30,321 nt of DNA from 2-12-FULL-42-15 sp964196565 (GCA_964196565.1 CAXMUH010000082.1:1-30321); one strand, 5' to 3'; positions 1 to 8,984 are shown, counted from the first letter of the stretch. Notes: a model not told the origin generated them from the letters alone. Numbers and translations: made by a program.

Positions 1-174
1 AAAGTGGTGAAGGAGATGGAAGCGAAAGAAAAACGAATTAAGGTTTTATCCGGCTTAACAGCAAATTTCGAAGCGACGCTTTTTAAACCCGCGAATAAGC
101 ACAGTAACAATAATCGTGATCAATCCATTTCTGGCCCTGCAACAGATAGCGAAAGCAGAGTCGGGCCCAACTAA
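1..174 (+). CDS. C-terminal fragment of an unrecognised protein (5' end outside window)
   Basis: Frame 1 is open from the first base to a TAA at 172-174, giving 57 residues of a protein whose start lies upstream of the window. The visible part begins with a lysine- and glutamate-rich, probably helical stretch (KVVKEMEAKEKRIKVL) and ends in a polar, Asn/Ser/Gly-rich, probably disordered tail. I recognise no family. The tail's composition and absence of hydrophobic segments suggest a soluble protein end. It could be a chance open frame, since 57 codons without a stop is only modest evidence, but the charged helix-like composition favours real coding sequence. Confidence 0.45.
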   Translation, partial: KVVKEMEAKEKRIKVLSGLTANFEATLFKPANKHSNNNRDQSISGPATDSESRVGPN

Positions 175-509
175 CGTTTGCCCCGATCACTTACATCAAA
201 TAATGAATATACTCAAAGCATTTTGAAATTAGGCCTTTTTAGTAAGGGCTTTGACATTGGTAGCTTTGACTTTTTGGCTAAAAAGCTGCTCGAAGATGTT
301 TTCTCTTACGCGGCTTTGCTGCGGTTATAAAAAGAACGCAAAGGTATCTTAATATAAGTCCGTTGCGCCTTATCATAATCGCTGCGACGCCGCGTAAGAG
401 TGTCCGTTTATACGTACCACCTTAAAGTTTTAAAGCCTAATTTCAACCCGGTTTGGGTATATAGTCTTCGCATTATGAATCGCGGGTTTTATTTATGGCA
501 CCCGACGCC
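175..509. other. Intergenic region between partial gene and addA-like gene
   Basis: About 335 bases without a convincing gene. It lies between the stop of a plus-strand gene and the stop of the minus-strand helicase gene, so it should carry transcription ends for both. Most of it is taken up by the inverted-repeat structure at 223-446. I see no tRNA, clear promoter or coding frame. Confidence 0.6.
223..446. repeat. Long imperfect inverted repeat, MITE-like or palindromic element
   Basis: The outer 12-mers TTGAAATTAGGC (223-234) and GCCTAATTTCAA (435-446) are exact reverse complements. Nested inside, CTCTTACGCGGC (303-314) and GCCGCGTAAGAG (389-400) are also exact reverse complements. Just within those, GCTGCGGTTATAAAAAG near 316-332 pairs imperfectly with CTTATCATAATCGCTGC near 370-385. 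The left arm is about 34 bases longer than the right, as if one arm had gained or lost sequence. This nested symmetry over about 224 bases, with no ORF, suits a non-autonomous mobile element or a dispersed palindromic repeat. It could also fold as a long hairpin between convergent transcripts. Confidence 0.55.
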
Positions 510-3500
510 TTAACAAGTGATCGAAGATTGCGCGGCAAACTCCCATTCAATCCAACCTTGGCAGAGTGGAAAATACAATCCCAGTTTAATTGGGTATTGC
601 TCAAGGGACGCCATAATTTTAGCGTAGCGATTGAGTTGCTGTTGGTGTGATTTCATTTGTCGTTGTAAAAAATCATCCATGGATTCATCAGCAGGGATTG
701 CGGTTTTATAATCGATAATCCAACGGGTATTATTGTTATCGATAAAGGTGCGATCAATTATATATCGTTGAAATTTACCATCAATTTCTGCTGTTATTGC
801 ATACTCTGATTCTGCATTTTTATGTTGCTCTAAGATCCATTGTCCGCGTTTATCTTGATGAATATTTTCTATGGCGGTTACTACGTTCTTTGTTAAATCT
901 TTACAATCAACGCCGAGTTGTTTTAGGCGTCGTTGCCAATGTTGTGACTGTTGTTGCCAAGACGTGTTAGCATCAGTGGTAACATTTTGCAGTGCTTCAT
1001 GAATAATTGTGCCCACAGTTGCAGCTTGCTTTACGGATGGAGATATTTTTTCTGGTTGGTTTTTGTCATTGGCTTGTTTTAAATGCTGTGTATCTAGTAC
1101 TTTTAATGATGAGCTCCAACTTGAGGGTAGGCGCTTTAACTGTGTCGCTTGTGTTTGATCTGTGGCTGTAGTGGATAAATCTGCAATAAAATTGCTAAGA
1201 AATTCTGCTTGGTATTGATCCCAGATAAGTCCAGCAAAAGTATTTTGTTTGGGTGCTAAAACTTCTCCGGTCTCATCATCAATATCGAGTGTACACATTA
1301 AATGAAGACTTTTTTTAGTTCGAGTAACAGCAACATAAAAAAGACGTGCTGATTCGTGTGAAAGTTTTTGGCTCTCAAGTAATTTTAAATAACGGTGAAT
1401 GGGGTCTTCATATTCATAGCTGGCTTTAATGGGTGCCAGCACTAAATCTTCGCCGCCCGATCGATTGGGGTTCTCTAACCACATTAATAAATGATTGGGT
1501 TCGCTTCTAGTTTGTCGCTGCAATTCTGGTAGTATTACATGATCAAATTCAAGGCCTTTGGATTTATGAATCGTCATCACTTGAATCTTGGCATCCATTT
1601 TGTTATTTGGCTTTGCATACAGTGTTTTTAATTTCTTCTCTAATAGAGTGAGATTAAAATTGTGTTGCAGGCTTTCTAATAATTCAAAATAACTGGCAAT
1701 ATGTTGATGTTCCGCTTGTGTTTGCAAACACCGAGGCCCATCCAACCCTATCCAGCAGCCTTTAATCCATTGTGATAATGGTAGTCGTCCGTGTTCGGCA
1801 ATGCTAATAGCGAGCATTGGTACGATTCGAGCTAATCTGATTTTGGCATCAGCGGATAGTGTTTCAATTGTGTCAAAGTTTTGTAAAACAGACCATAATG
1901 GCCGACCTTCTGCAATTGCAGATATTGCATGTAAATCATTTAAAGTCAGTCCACACCAAGGTGCACGCAATAATGCAAGCCAAGCTGTTCGGTCAGCTAA
2001 ATGCAATAATGCTTTTGTTAGCGTCACCACATCAATGATTTCAGGGCGATGGTTTAAAGTTTCAAGCTCGATTGCTTGATAATTTAGTTGAGCTAAATTG
2101 AGCGCTGGAATGATTTCATGTAAATGTGTTCTAGAGCGTACTAAAATCGCAATGCTGTCGTCTGGCTCAAGCGCTTGTAAAGTTTCGATTATTGCCACGA
2201 TTGCATTGGTGTCGGTGTTGGTTGATGCATACGTGCAAATCTTGGAAAATTCATTATTGCTTTTGGCAGCGACACACGAGCTATAAGGTACCGCGCCTGC
2301 ACTAATATCTGCATTGGCTGGAAATATCTCAGCAAAGGATTGATTTACCCAGTCAACAATTGCGGGGGATGAGCGGAAATTTCGTTTTAAGGTGAGTGGA
2401 ATCAGTTGAATATTGGCAATGCCTTGACTTTGCGCGCGGAGAAATAATCCAACTTCAGCATTTCTAAAGCGATAAATGGATTGCATTGGGTCGCCGACTA
2501 AAAATAAACTTTTGCCATCGTCAAACTGCCACTCTTTCACCAGCTTTTCAACTAAATTAAATTGCATGACTGAGGTGTCTTGAAACTCGTCCAGCAAAAT
2601 ATGGCGAATTTGATAATCGAGGTGCATTAATAAATCGGTTGGATTGTCATCGCTACCCAGTGCGCGCAGAGCTCCTAAAGTTAATTCGACAAAGTCGGTG
2701 GCTTCATGTTTGCGAAATAAAATGTTCAATTGTGCAGTTATAACTGGAAGAATTTGCAAGAGCGCTTCGATGATTTGCCATTGTTGTTGATTGTATTGGG
2801 TGGGCGGGCAATGGATAATATCAATCAGCGCTTGTTTTAAGCCATCATATTCACAAAACTCAGTTAATAATTCCAGCATTTGCTGCTTTTGTGGTTTTTT
2901 GGTAGTTGGAAAGCCTAAGCGTTTATCGACTTTTTGACGCCATTGCATACTTGTGGAAATAAATAAGTGCGCTATGCCGCGCCATTGCTCGAGATTTTCA
3001 AATAACGCCTGTGGAAATTCTGTCAGTGTGGCGCAGGCGCATAACGGATGATCGGGGTTGGTTGCTGTTAATTCATTAGCGGCAAATACCGCTAAATTTA
3101 AAATATCCTGCTTGAGCGCGTTGGTAATAGCATCATCTACATTTTCTAAAATTTCATCAGCGATATTTTTAAGGCTTTGCTCTAAGATTTCTTTTAGTCT
3201 GTCGGGGTCTTGATAATGTGCAATAATATGTGGCAGCCATTGATCACGTTTTGAAATCAAGGTCATTAACAGGCGCGATAAACTTTCCGCATTATTATCA
3301 AAATGCAGCAGCAGTGTATCAATGGTATTTTGCAATGGGCCAGGGTTATCAATAACTTCGAAAATAGCCTGCTGATACAGTGTATCTGCATCATCAATAA
3401 TTTTTGCTTGTGCACCAAAACCAGATAATAATGGTATTTGAGCGCTGAGCATCGCGCTTAATGCGTCGATGGTTAATATTCTGAGGCGATTGGGGTTGGA

Positions 3501-3827
3501 TAGTAGTTCCCACTGGTTTAATTGATCTGCTTTTAATACTGCCTGTGCTAATTTCCAGGTGGTTTTTTTATAATCTTCTTCAGGTTCGGGGTTTTCGCTG
3601 GCAAATTCTAAGGAAGTAATAATGCGCTCACGCATTTCGCTCGCCGCTTTACGGGTAAACGTAATGGCAATAATTTCTTCCGGGCTTTTGACGGCGCCCC
3701 CGAGTAAATTTAAATATCTTTGTGCCAACAGTTCAGTTTTACCTGAGCCGGCTGGTGCTTGAATAATAAAAGACTTGCTGGGATCGATGGCACTCAAGCG
3801 CGCTTGTGTGTCTGATAAATCGTTCAT
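510..3827 (-). CDS. AddA-like UvrD-type helicase/nuclease (exonuclease V beta-type)
   Basis: A 1105-residue superfamily 1 helicase fused to a C-terminal nuclease, expected to unwind and resect DNA double-strand ends for recombination with its partner encoded just upstream. From the ATG at 3827, the Walker A motif APAGSGKT is at residues 24-31. It is followed by ITFTRKAASEMRER (motif Ia region), Walker B with LLDEFQDTS, then VMTIHKSKGLEFD and LFYVAVTRTKKS (motifs V and VI). Near the C terminus, RYIIDRTF followed by WIIDYKTA matches the PD-(D/E)XK nuclease core. The open frame extends upstream to a TTG at 3875, but the ATG at 3827 is preferred because TAGGAGACGAACC sits just before it and the ATG overlaps the upstream stop as ATGA. 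AddA-like is preferred over RecB because of the AddB-like partner. Confidence 0.9.
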   Translation of the reverse strand: MNDLSDTQARLSAIDPSKSFIIQAPAGSGKTELLAQRYLNLLGGAVKSPEEIIAITFTRKAASEMRERIITSLEFASENPEPEEDYKKTTWKLAQAVLKADQLNQWELLSNPNRLRILTIDALSAMLSAQIPLLSGFGAQAKIIDDADTLYQQAIFEVIDNPGPLQNTIDTLLLHFDNNAESLSRLLMTLISKRDQWLPHIIAHYQDPDRLKEILEQSLKNIADEILENVDDAITNALKQDILNLAVFAANELTATNPDHPLCACATLTEFPQALFENLEQWRGIAHLFISTSMQWRQKVDKRLGFPTTKKPQKQQMLELLTEFCEYDGLKQALIDIIHCPPTQYNQQQWQIIEALLQILPVITAQLNILFRKHEATDFVELTLGALRALGSDDNPTDLLMHLDYQIRHILLDEFQDTSVMQFNLVEKLVKEWQFDDGKSLFLVGDPMQSIYRFRNAEVGLFLRAQSQGIANIQLIPLTLKRNFRSSPAIVDWVNQSFAEIFPANADISAGAVPYSSCVAAKSNNEFSKICTYASTNTDTNAIVAIIETLQALEPDDSIAILVRSRTHLHEIIPALNLAQLNYQAIELETLNHRPEIIDVVTLTKALLHLADRTAWLALLRAPWCGLTLNDLHAISAIAEGRPLWSVLQNFDTIETLSADAKIRLARIVPMLAISIAEHGRLPLSQWIKGCWIGLDGPRCLQTQAEHQHIASYFELLESLQHNFNLTLLEKKLKTLYAKPNNKMDAKIQVMTIHKSKGLEFDHVILPELQRQTRSEPNHLLMWLENPNRSGGEDLVLAPIKASYEYEDPIHRYLKLLESQKLSHESARLFYVAVTRTKKSLHLMCTLDIDDETGEVLAPKQNTFAGLIWDQYQAEFLSNFIADLSTTATDQTQATQLKRLPSSWSSSLKVLDTQHLKQANDKNQPEKISPSVKQAATVGTIIHEALQNVTTDANTSWQQQSQHWQRRLKQLGVDCKDLTKNVVTAIENIHQDKRGQWILEQHKNAESEYAITAEIDGKFQRYIIDRTFIDNNNTRWIIDYKTAIPADESMDDFLQRQMKSHQQQLNRYAKIMASLEQYPIKLGLYFPLCQGWIEWEFAAQSSITC

Positions 3828-6427
3828 GGTTCGTCTCCTATCCGACACAACGCATGTAAGTGGCAATATTGACAAGTGATGTTATTTTGAGGATCAACCC
3901 GTGCTTCGCCGCGGATAAATTCATCTGCTAAGGTATCCAGCGATTGCTGCCATTGGTTTTTTAGATCTTCCCAGGTTCGTGTTTTTTTAAATAACTTATC
4001 AACCGTACTTATTTTTGAGAAAGTTTGTTCGGCGTTGATAATGCCTTTATATTTCAAGCTGGCTAAATTAACTTCGGCGTAGGCTAATCCAACACTGGTT
4101 TCGCTGCCATATAAACAATAAATCGGCAATTGCGGTTCAGCAGGGCGCATCCCCAGCCAGTTAGCGATATGATTATTTTTCCCGGTTTTATAGTCGATAA
4201 TAAATTGGGTTCCATCATTGAGTTCATCAATGCGGTCAATTTGTATCTTAATCGACAGCTTGCCAATTTTAATATGTCGCTGACTTTCACGTTCAACCAC
4301 TTTAAAATTCGGTCGATTTTTTTCTACCTGCAGCCATTTTTCAAGTAAGTTCTGCAGGCGTCGTTGTTCGATAATAACGTATTGGTTTTGACTTAAATTA
4401 GTGGCTAGAATAGCGGCGTTAATACTTTGATTGATAAGTTGATTGAGATTGTTTTGATCGAGATTTATTAAATTTTCTTGGTTTTTAATTTCTTTCCATA
4501 AGTGATCCAGGGCAAAATGAGTGACGGTACCACGTATTAACGCGTTTAATCCTATATCTGTTGTCTCAATAGGACTCGCATTTAAGCGCACATTGGCAAA
4601 AGCGCGAAAAGGGCATAGCGCTTGTTGTTGCAAAATCCAGCTACCACCACGAATTTGTTCGTTATCCGTGACGGGTGGCGCTTGGTTATCTTCAAGTTGT
4701 TCAAGTTCAATTTTCTGAAGGTTAATGCTATCCACACGTTGTGGATAGTCTATTTTGTCTATGCTTTTAATTAATTGACTTGGACGCAGTTGTTTATCAC
4801 CTTCTTGTAACGGGTGACTGAGCATCACATGTTGGCTTATATCGACCAGGTGTTTTTGCAGTTGAGTGGCAAATTCGAGCTCTCTAGTTGCGCTGGAATG
4901 CGGCATTTTTTTAGTTCGTTGCAAATTAATTGGCAGAAATGGATTGGGATTCGGCTTTGCTGGCCAAGTTTCATCATCCAGTCCCATAAACCATAAGTGC
5001 GTAAATTGACAGCCCATCGCTTCAAGCGTACCGAGAATTTGAATGGGTTTGTCTTCAGTTTGAGGTTGAAACACAATTTGTTGTAAACTTTCTTTTAAAA
5101 TAAACAGTGCTTTTTGATAATTTAGCGTTCTGAAAACATTTGTCATTTTATTAAGATCATAAAATGTTTGCTGCAGTCGCTGCATAATTTGGTATTCTTC
5201 TGACGATAGCGTTCTTTGCCCTGGCCAGCCAATCGCATCAAAGAGTTGTTGAAATAATTCAGTCCAGAATGAAAACGGCTGCTTGCCTTCGGGTATTTGG
5301 ATTTTACAAAACTCAAGCCATCGATTGGCTAATGTGGTGTTTTGATAATATTGATCACGCCCCTGATTTAACAATGACAAAATAATGTTTGAATCGAGAT
5401 TTATTTTGCCAGTTTCTCTGAGTTTATAATCGGTCAGTGCGCCTAAAGCACGTTCATCCGCTGTGCTGTTGATATGGGGAGATAATAATAACGCACTCTG
5501 TAATTCGGTTTGCGTGGGCTTTGCTGCCAGCATTAACACATTTATTGCGCTGCTAACGATGGGGTAGAGGCTGAGTGCAATTCCTGCTGAGATATTATAG
5601 GGCGAATCGACTTTTGTTTGAGCGGGAATAATATTTTCAGGAGTAAAAATATCACAGAAGATGCGCGCAACTTTATCGCGATTGGTGCTGAGCTTTGGAA
5701 TAACGCAGCCTATTTTGTCCCTTTTGCCAATTTCTTTGAGTTTTTGTTTGGCCCAATGCGCCATTGCGGTAATTTCTTGCTCTTCATCATCGAGTGCGAC
5801 GCGCTGAATTGATTTATTTTTTGCAGATAATTGAAAAAAACATACCTTTGTTTGCGTTTTAAGAATTTCAATGAGTGAATTTATTGCAGGTGATAATTGA
5901 TCGAAGCCATATAGTATAATCGATTTTGGTAATTGAATCACGTTATTTTTAATGAGCATCATTACTTCATTTACAATATCAGCTTGGGTAAAAAGTTCTT
6001 TTTTTGCTTTAAATTGATCGAATTGTTCTGCAATCGTTGCGAATTTTGCCACTTCTTCATTAGCATTCGTTTTAATTTCATCTAATTTAACCTGCCATAA
6101 TTGCAGTGTTTGTTTAGCTGACTTAGCTAATTGTACCACTTGGTTAATTTGTAAAACGTTATGAGTCGATGGATCGGCAGTTATTATTGATTGCCATAAC
6201 AGTTTTTCTTCAAGGTCGGATAATAATGTTCCATGCGCTTTTGGATTTTTTTGCCAAACGTCGGTTAACCATAAATTCAAAGGCATTATGTTTGGGGATG
6301 TCCATGCGGTTAATTTTTTTTGCTGCTGTTGGTAATTATAATCGCGAAAAAGGTACTCGGTGAGCCGCTGATTCGCAGTAAGTACGAGAACATCGCTATC
6401 AAGAATGGCAAAAAGCTCACAATACAT
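3824..6427 (-). CDS. AddB-like PD-(D/E)XK nuclease, probable DNA repair protein
   Basis: About 867 residues; first gene of a two-gene operon with the AddA-like helicase. It resembles the beta/gammaproteobacterial 'probable DNA repair protein' family that pairs with an AddA-type helicase. The N-terminal VLVLTANQRLTEYL occupies the place of a helicase motif but has no Walker A lysine, so ATPase activity is not expected. The C-terminal nuclease shows IQIDRIDEL and FIIDYKTGK, the D...DxK core. Cysteines in QALCPFRAF and, at the very end, C-x2-C-x5-C (CQYCHLHALC) fit the iron-sulfur cluster of AddB nucleases. The frame runs upstream to a TTG at 6487; the ATG at 6427 is preferred because MYCELFAILDSDVLVLTANQ resembles the usual start of this family, although its ribosome site is weak. 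Its stop overlaps the next start as ATGA. Confidence 0.87.
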   Translation of the reverse strand: MYCELFAILDSDVLVLTANQRLTEYLFRDYNYQQQQKKLTAWTSPNIMPLNLWLTDVWQKNPKAHGTLLSDLEEKLLWQSIITADPSTHNVLQINQVVQLAKSAKQTLQLWQVKLDEIKTNANEEVAKFATIAEQFDQFKAKKELFTQADIVNEVMMLIKNNVIQLPKSIILYGFDQLSPAINSLIEILKTQTKVCFFQLSAKNKSIQRVALDDEEQEITAMAHWAKQKLKEIGKRDKIGCVIPKLSTNRDKVARIFCDIFTPENIIPAQTKVDSPYNISAGIALSLYPIVSSAINVLMLAAKPTQTELQSALLLSPHINSTADERALGALTDYKLRETGKINLDSNIILSLLNQGRDQYYQNTTLANRWLEFCKIQIPEGKQPFSFWTELFQQLFDAIGWPGQRTLSSEEYQIMQRLQQTFYDLNKMTNVFRTLNYQKALFILKESLQQIVFQPQTEDKPIQILGTLEAMGCQFTHLWFMGLDDETWPAKPNPNPFLPINLQRTKKMPHSSATRELEFATQLQKHLVDISQHVMLSHPLQEGDKQLRPSQLIKSIDKIDYPQRVDSINLQKIELEQLEDNQAPPVTDNEQIRGGSWILQQQALCPFRAFANVRLNASPIETTDIGLNALIRGTVTHFALDHLWKEIKNQENLINLDQNNLNQLINQSINAAILATNLSQNQYVIIEQRRLQNLLEKWLQVEKNRPNFKVVERESQRHIKIGKLSIKIQIDRIDELNDGTQFIIDYKTGKNNHIANWLGMRPAEPQLPIYCLYGSETSVGLAYAEVNLASLKYKGIINAEQTFSKISTVDKLFKKTRTWEDLKNQWQQSLDTLADEFIRGEARVDPQNNITCQYCHLHALCRIGDEP
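4728..4748. repeat. Perfect palindrome with DnaA-box-like arms inside addB-like gene
   Basis: CTATCCACA, a 3-base spacer, then TGTGGATAG: nine-base arms that are exact reverse complements and each differ from the DnaA box TTATCCACA at one position. It lies within coding sequence (it encodes part of RVDSIN on the minus strand), so it may be coincidental. The same arms TATCCACA/TGTGGATA recur at 6681-6701. Confidence 0.4.
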
Positions 6428-6941
6428 AAATGTATATTTCCACTGTGTGTTTAAGGTTTGTTCCTTGCTGTGACAATTTTTTTTCAAAGTTGCTCACAGC
6501 TCTTGGAGCTATTATTCATACTGTTAGGTTTGTTTGCAAGTTAAGTTAGGCAAGAACTTGGATTATTGTAACCTACTGAAAAGTAAGTAATTTATATGAA
6601 TGCCTATTTACCCAGCAATCTGTTGTCAAACCCGTGAATTCAGTATCTTCAAAGGCGTTATTACACTTTCTCCACATATTTATCCACAGATTTTGTGGAT
6701 ATAATTCTTAGAATAATTTCTAGACAATCGAGGAACAACTGTTTGATTTTTATCTAGCGACTGCTATTTAATAAAGCCTTAATGTTTCGTTTTCACCAAT
6801 ACAACTTGATAAGTAAACTTTAATTATATTTTTTTTGTGCTTAGCATACGCGAGTGGGTTTGTGATAAAATATTTAGATATGGAAGTACGGGTTATTAAG
6901 GAAGATTTAATAGTATAACTGATTAGAGAACTGATTTATAT
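6428..6941. other. AT-rich intergenic region between divergent genes
   Basis: About 510 bases separating the minus-strand addB-like gene from the plus-strand gene at 6942. It must hold the promoters of both divergent transcripts. TAAAAT near 6864 is a possible -10 for the rightward genes, without a convincing -35. The clearest structure is the inverted pair of DnaA-box-like sequences at 6680-6702. No coding frame, tRNA or repeat element is evident elsewhere in it. Confidence 0.55.
6680..6702. promoter_or_regulatory. Inverted DnaA-box-like pair
   Basis: TTATCCACA at 6680-6688 is a perfect consensus DnaA box. TGTGGATAT at 6694-6702 is a one-mismatch box on the opposite strand, so TATCCACA and TGTGGATA form an 8-base inverted repeat with a 5-base loop. 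A weaker TTCTCCACA lies at 6668-6676. It could mark DnaA control of the neighbouring genes or simply be a hairpin. No dnaA, dnaN or other origin-linked gene is nearby, so an origin is not claimed. Confidence 0.4.
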
Positions 6942-7550
6942 ATGATAGTCACGCATAATATTGGCAGTTTAAGTGCAGAACTAAAACTTACCGCGTTATC
7001 GAGTAGGCAAGGGAAGGTAATTCACGATAATATTTCATGGTGTCTGCTTAGAATGTCTAAAGAACAAGCAGATCTGATCAAGTCCAAAGACCCACAGCCT
7101 GTATTTGGTGTTACCGAAGGTAAGTATCAGATTCAAGTGATCTATAAAGATGAGACTTTTGATTTAGGCCAGGTCGAATTAAAACAAAATACGCGGACCG
7201 ACGCTGTCTTTATTTTGAATAGTGGCGACATCAATAACGACGGTGAGTATTTTTCTGAGATTGATCCAGTAGATGACTTTGCCCGTCGCCAACAAGAGCG
7301 TGAGCATCAATCTGAACATGGTGCCGCGACCTTACCGTTACGTGACCCAAGCTCTAAGATAGAAGGTAACTATGGGCAGGAGATCCTGGCGCACCCTTTA
7401 CTGGCAAACTCGGCTCAATTTGATGGTGTACCGCCTGATATGCGGCCTGATCCGGCCGAAAACGAGGCTGCGATGCAATTAACCTTGGCGGCGCAATTAA
7501 CGAATCAAAATCAACCGGGCCAGGGTTCGGCTCCAACCCCGAATATGTAA
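6942..7550 (+). CDS. Hypothetical protein with an N-terminal beta-sandwich-like domain and disordered tail
   Basis: A 202-residue protein of no family I recognise. Residues about 5-95 alternate short hydrophobic strands with the pattern GSLSAELKLTA ... NISWCLL ... GKYQIQVIYKDETFDLGQVEL ... DAVFIL, which resembles small Ig-like or prealbumin-like beta domains. From about residue 100 the protein is polar, rich in Asp, Glu, Gln and Pro, and ends in a low-complexity QNQPGQGSAPTP tail, so that half is probably disordered. There is no signal peptide or membrane segment. The ATG at 6942 is the first in frame; only a weak AGAGAA lies upstream, so the start is not firmly supported. The ankyrin gene begins six bases after the stop, suggesting co-transcription and possibly a shared function. 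Confidence 0.6.
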   Translation: MIVTHNIGSLSAELKLTALSSRQGKVIHDNISWCLLRMSKEQADLIKSKDPQPVFGVTEGKYQIQVIYKDETFDLGQVELKQNTRTDAVFILNSGDINNDGEYFSEIDPVDDFARRQQEREHQSEHGAATLPLRDPSSKIEGNYGQEILAHPLLANSAQFDGVPPDMRPDPAENEAAMQLTLAAQLTNQNQPGQGSAPTPNM

Positions 7551-7556
7551 TCCACT

Positions 7557-8948
7557 ATGACTTCATTAGCTCAGGCCATTATCAATCGTCACACTTCACT
7601 GGTTCAGCAATACTTGCAATCGGGTATGGATTTAAATCAATTTGATGAGTATGGTTTTACCCCTTTAATTGAAACCGCTATTGCCAATGATATTACCATG
7701 ATGCGGATGCTGTTGGATCATGGCGTTGATGTCAATAAGAAAGATATGATCGGTGGTAGCGCATTGCATTGGGCGGTTGAAAACAACAACTTGGAGATGT
7801 GTAAATTATTACTGGCAAAAAAAGCAGATCCAAATGCGTATAATAATAATGGCGAGCCGGTATTGGTTAAAGCGATATTACGAAAACAAAGTGAGCTTAA
7901 ATTACTATTGTATGAATATGACGCCAGTGCGCGTTTTGCGATGGATTTTATCAATGTTAAATTGCTCGGGCATCGTTATGACTTACGCGGCAGTGTTGAT
8001 ATTGTAAGTGCTGACGGGGATTTTGTTGAAGTGGGCCTAGAAGGCTTTTTTCTTGAGTTTTCGTTAAACCTGGTGCGTTATTCGTTGGAGCAATATACTC
8101 AAAATTATGCGGCTCGCTCTTCCAAAAAAGATTTTCCGATATTAAATGTGTGTATTGATGCGCTGCGTGTTGCAGGTCAGCTAATTCAATATCAACAGTA
8201 TCAAACCGACATCGAGCAACATCGTCAAGTAATCGATTCGTTGCTTGATCGCGAGCTTTTGATTATCCCCGTTAATTTTGAGGGGCATGCAATCACTTAT
8301 GTCCGCTACGAAGATGTTTTAATAAAATGCGATCGTCGAAAAATTGATGAAGCACTTAATGGCATTAATGTTTTTAAAATCCGAAATCCTAATTTAATGA
8401 CCAAAGATCTTATCCGTCGCTTAATTTTCGAGAAAAAAGATGAAAAATACATTCATGAACAAGTGGAAAAGCGACTTGGGCTAGAATTAAAAGCCAGAAT
8501 GATGATTACCCCTCAAATGAGTGGTAATTGTTCTTGGACAAATGTCGTGGCTTGTGTGCCGGCAATTTATTATCTTTTCACCGACGGCATTGATTTTACC
8601 AGCAATAACGGCATCATAGACCTTGGGCATCCAGCACTGACTTTGTATGAACACTGGCGTGACTGGGATCGTTTGCGTTCACTGCAATATTTTATGCATG
8701 ATTTTGATGCGCAAAACAATAAACGCAAAGCTTCAATTGTCTCACTGTTGGGCGCAGTGATGTTTCAACGCTTCTCTTATCGTGATCACAAAAATATAGA
8801 AACTGCTAAGCGGATGCTGAAGATCTTAAACACTCCGCGATATGAGTATGTTTTGAAAAACTATTTAAATTTTTATTATCACACCAACCGAACCCCCGAA
8901 GGTGAAAACCTAAAAAACCTGATCGATGCATGCGAAAGTTATGTCTAA
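7557..8948 (+). CDS. Ankyrin-repeat protein with a C-terminal cysteine-protease-like domain (putative effector)
   Basis: 463 residues. Residues about 1-120 are three to four ankyrin repeats, with signatures GFTPLIETAI, LLDHGVDVN, GSALHWAVENNN and LLLAKKADPN. The remaining 340 residues match no family I can name with certainty. Within them, LLIIPVNFEGHAITYVRYED (His243) and, further on, ITPQMSGNCSWTNV (Gln320, Cys325) lie in the order His, acidic residue, Gln, Cys. This is the order of clan-CE cysteine proteases and acetyltransferases such as Ulp1 and YopJ. There is no signal peptide or membrane segment. Ankyrin plus protease-like architecture is common among secreted effectors of intracellular gammaproteobacteria, but secretion here is inferred only. 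No clear Shine-Dalgarno precedes the ATG, which follows the upstream stop by six bases, so translation may be coupled. Confidence 0.75.
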   Translation: MTSLAQAIINRHTSLVQQYLQSGMDLNQFDEYGFTPLIETAIANDITMMRMLLDHGVDVNKKDMIGGSALHWAVENNNLEMCKLLLAKKADPNAYNNNGEPVLVKAILRKQSELKLLLYEYDASARFAMDFINVKLLGHRYDLRGSVDIVSADGDFVEVGLEGFFLEFSLNLVRYSLEQYTQNYAARSSKKDFPILNVCIDALRVAGQLIQYQQYQTDIEQHRQVIDSLLDRELLIIPVNFEGHAITYVRYEDVLIKCDRRKIDEALNGINVFKIRNPNLMTKDLIRRLIFEKKDEKYIHEQVEKRLGLELKARMMITPQMSGNCSWTNVVACVPAIYYLFTDGIDFTSNNGIIDLGHPALTLYEHWRDWDRLRSLQYFMHDFDAQNNKRKASIVSLLGAVMFQRFSYRDHKNIETAKRMLKILNTPRYEYVLKNYLNFYYHTNRTPEGENLKNLIDACESYV

Positions 8949-8961
8949 TCAACTCTGGGAG

Positions 8962-8984
8962 AAGGGGTCAAGACTTGACCCCTT
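8962..8984. terminator. Perfect palindrome between convergent genes, probable bidirectional terminator
   Basis: AAGGGGTCAAG and CTTGACCCCTT are exact 11-base reverse complements around a single A. The palindrome lies in the 49-base gap between the converging ankyrin and sensor-kinase genes. The position suits a bidirectional terminator, although the following sequence is CT-rich rather than a clean T-run and the loop is almost absent. It could instead be a dispersed GGGTCAAG-type palindromic repeat. Confidence 0.55.

Noticed and set aside
1801..2286. Plus-strand open frames inside the addA-like gene
   Set aside because: They are antisense shadows of a well-supported helicase gene with no independent motif or ribosome site.
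6660..6702. Replication origin
   Set aside because: One consensus DnaA box with one or two weak ones is too few, and there is no dnaA, dnaN, gidA or parAB nearby.
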